The translations under genes and the position numbers were made by a program. A stretch of 44,609 nucleotides of DNA from Candidatus Hydrogenedentota bacterium. GTDB lineage: Bacteria; Hydrogenedentota; Hydrogenedentia; Hydrogenedentales; SLHB01. Shown in pieces: positions 44,394-44,609 of the stretch. How positions within the stretch are numbered: the stretch's first letter is position 1; each line of letters begins with the position of its first letter. Below the pieces are notes generated by a model. The model had not been told where the DNA came from. It did no database searches and worked only from the letters and a program-made list of their open reading frames with translations. The stretch covers positions 1-44,609 of the forward strand of contig CAIYET010000342.1 in assembly GCA_903925285.1 (NCBI GenBank), read 5' to 3'.

Positions 44394-44609
44394 CGATCCA
44401 TCCTTTCGCAATAGCCCGCAAAACAACTTCCCGCATATACGCGAAACGGTACCATACGGACTCCGCAACGCTCAAGCTCTCGGCGCCCTGTCCATGTTGT
44501 TTTCAACAAATGGAGTATCAGCGTTCCTGTCGAATTGGAGGAACTCGACATGTCCTTTGAACGAACCGGCCTCCACGCGTAAAAGGTACAAATTGCGCTA
44601 TCTAACTAT
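44394..44609. other. Upstream region of the SDR gene; possible 10-codon leader on the plus strand
   Basis: On the plus strand TTGGAGGAACTCGAC precedes ATG 44550, opening an 11-codon frame (10 aa, MSFERTGLHA) that closes with TAA at 44582. The ribosome site is strong, so it could be a leader or a truncated start; its context lies outside the window. No convincing promoter for the SDR gene was found. Confidence 0.3.

Overview
The window looks like chromosomal DNA from an uncultured, GC-rich, free-living bacterium, most likely Candidatus Hydrogenedentota or a relative in the Planctomycetota/Lentisphaerota neighbourhood. This is inferred from style, not from a marker gene. The clues are a TAT-exported Gfo/Idh/MocA oxidoreductase, a (GE)n linker followed by a hydrophobic-plus-basic C-terminal anchor on a secreted multicopper oxidase, a thrombospondin-3-like secreted protein, a fused SecDF, and many short-period intergenic repeat arrays. 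I see no rRNA, tRNA, CRISPR array, transposase, integrase or phage gene.

Layout. 0.1-10.3 kb (minus): dxs leads a tight cluster with three exported proteins (six-hairpin glycosidase-like, 1082-aa multidomain protein, DUF4015-type putative glycoside hydrolase), then a TAT-exported oxidoreductase. 10.3-18.8 kb (minus): xylose-isomerase-like protein, a Ski2/Hel308-type helicase fused to an OmpR-type winged helix, and tgt-yajC-secDF. 18.8-21.5 kb: an AbrB-type DNA-binding protein, a polytopic membrane protein and an FmdB-type zinc ribbon. 21.5-24.9 kb (plus): arginine genes argD-argF-argG. 24.9-25.7 kb: a four-helix-bundle (S23/IVP-type) gene bracketed and interrupted by 10-bp repeats. 25.7-31.8 kb (minus): five genes linked by overlaps or tiny gaps: a membrane TPR protein with five FliM-like motifs, a coiled protein, a PAS histidine kinase, a sigma-54 response regulator and a VOC protein. 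32-38.5 kb: a CocE-type hydrolase (plus), then a minus-strand run DUF4282-pdxB-LarA-like-TPR lipoprotein-PPi-type phosphofructokinase. 38.6-44.4 kb (minus): multicopper oxidase, a short sugar-transferase-like membrane protein, DUF2283, a HAD hydrolase, a 36-aa lysine-rich protein and a mannonate-oxidoreductase-like SDR.

The most unusual signal is in the short-period arrays. There are nine stretches with unit lengths of 7, 9 or 10 bp; several are built as inverted pairs. Three heptamer arrays supply the stop codon of the gene they follow, a fourth starts 6 nt past a stop, and two 10-mer arrays abut stops. On the sense strand of the preceding gene each heptamer unit contains TAG, TAA or TGA, so a 7-bp period closes all three frames. 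The 10-bp version surrounds, and is inserted in frame within, the four-helix-bundle gene. I offer this as the candidate undescribed system: a gene-tail-seeking repeat element, possibly served by a four-helix-bundle protein.

Other points of note are the tandem operator covering a near-consensus promoter of the helicase-winged-helix gene, and the FliM-like peptides on a non-flagellar TPR protein encoded beside a two-component pair.
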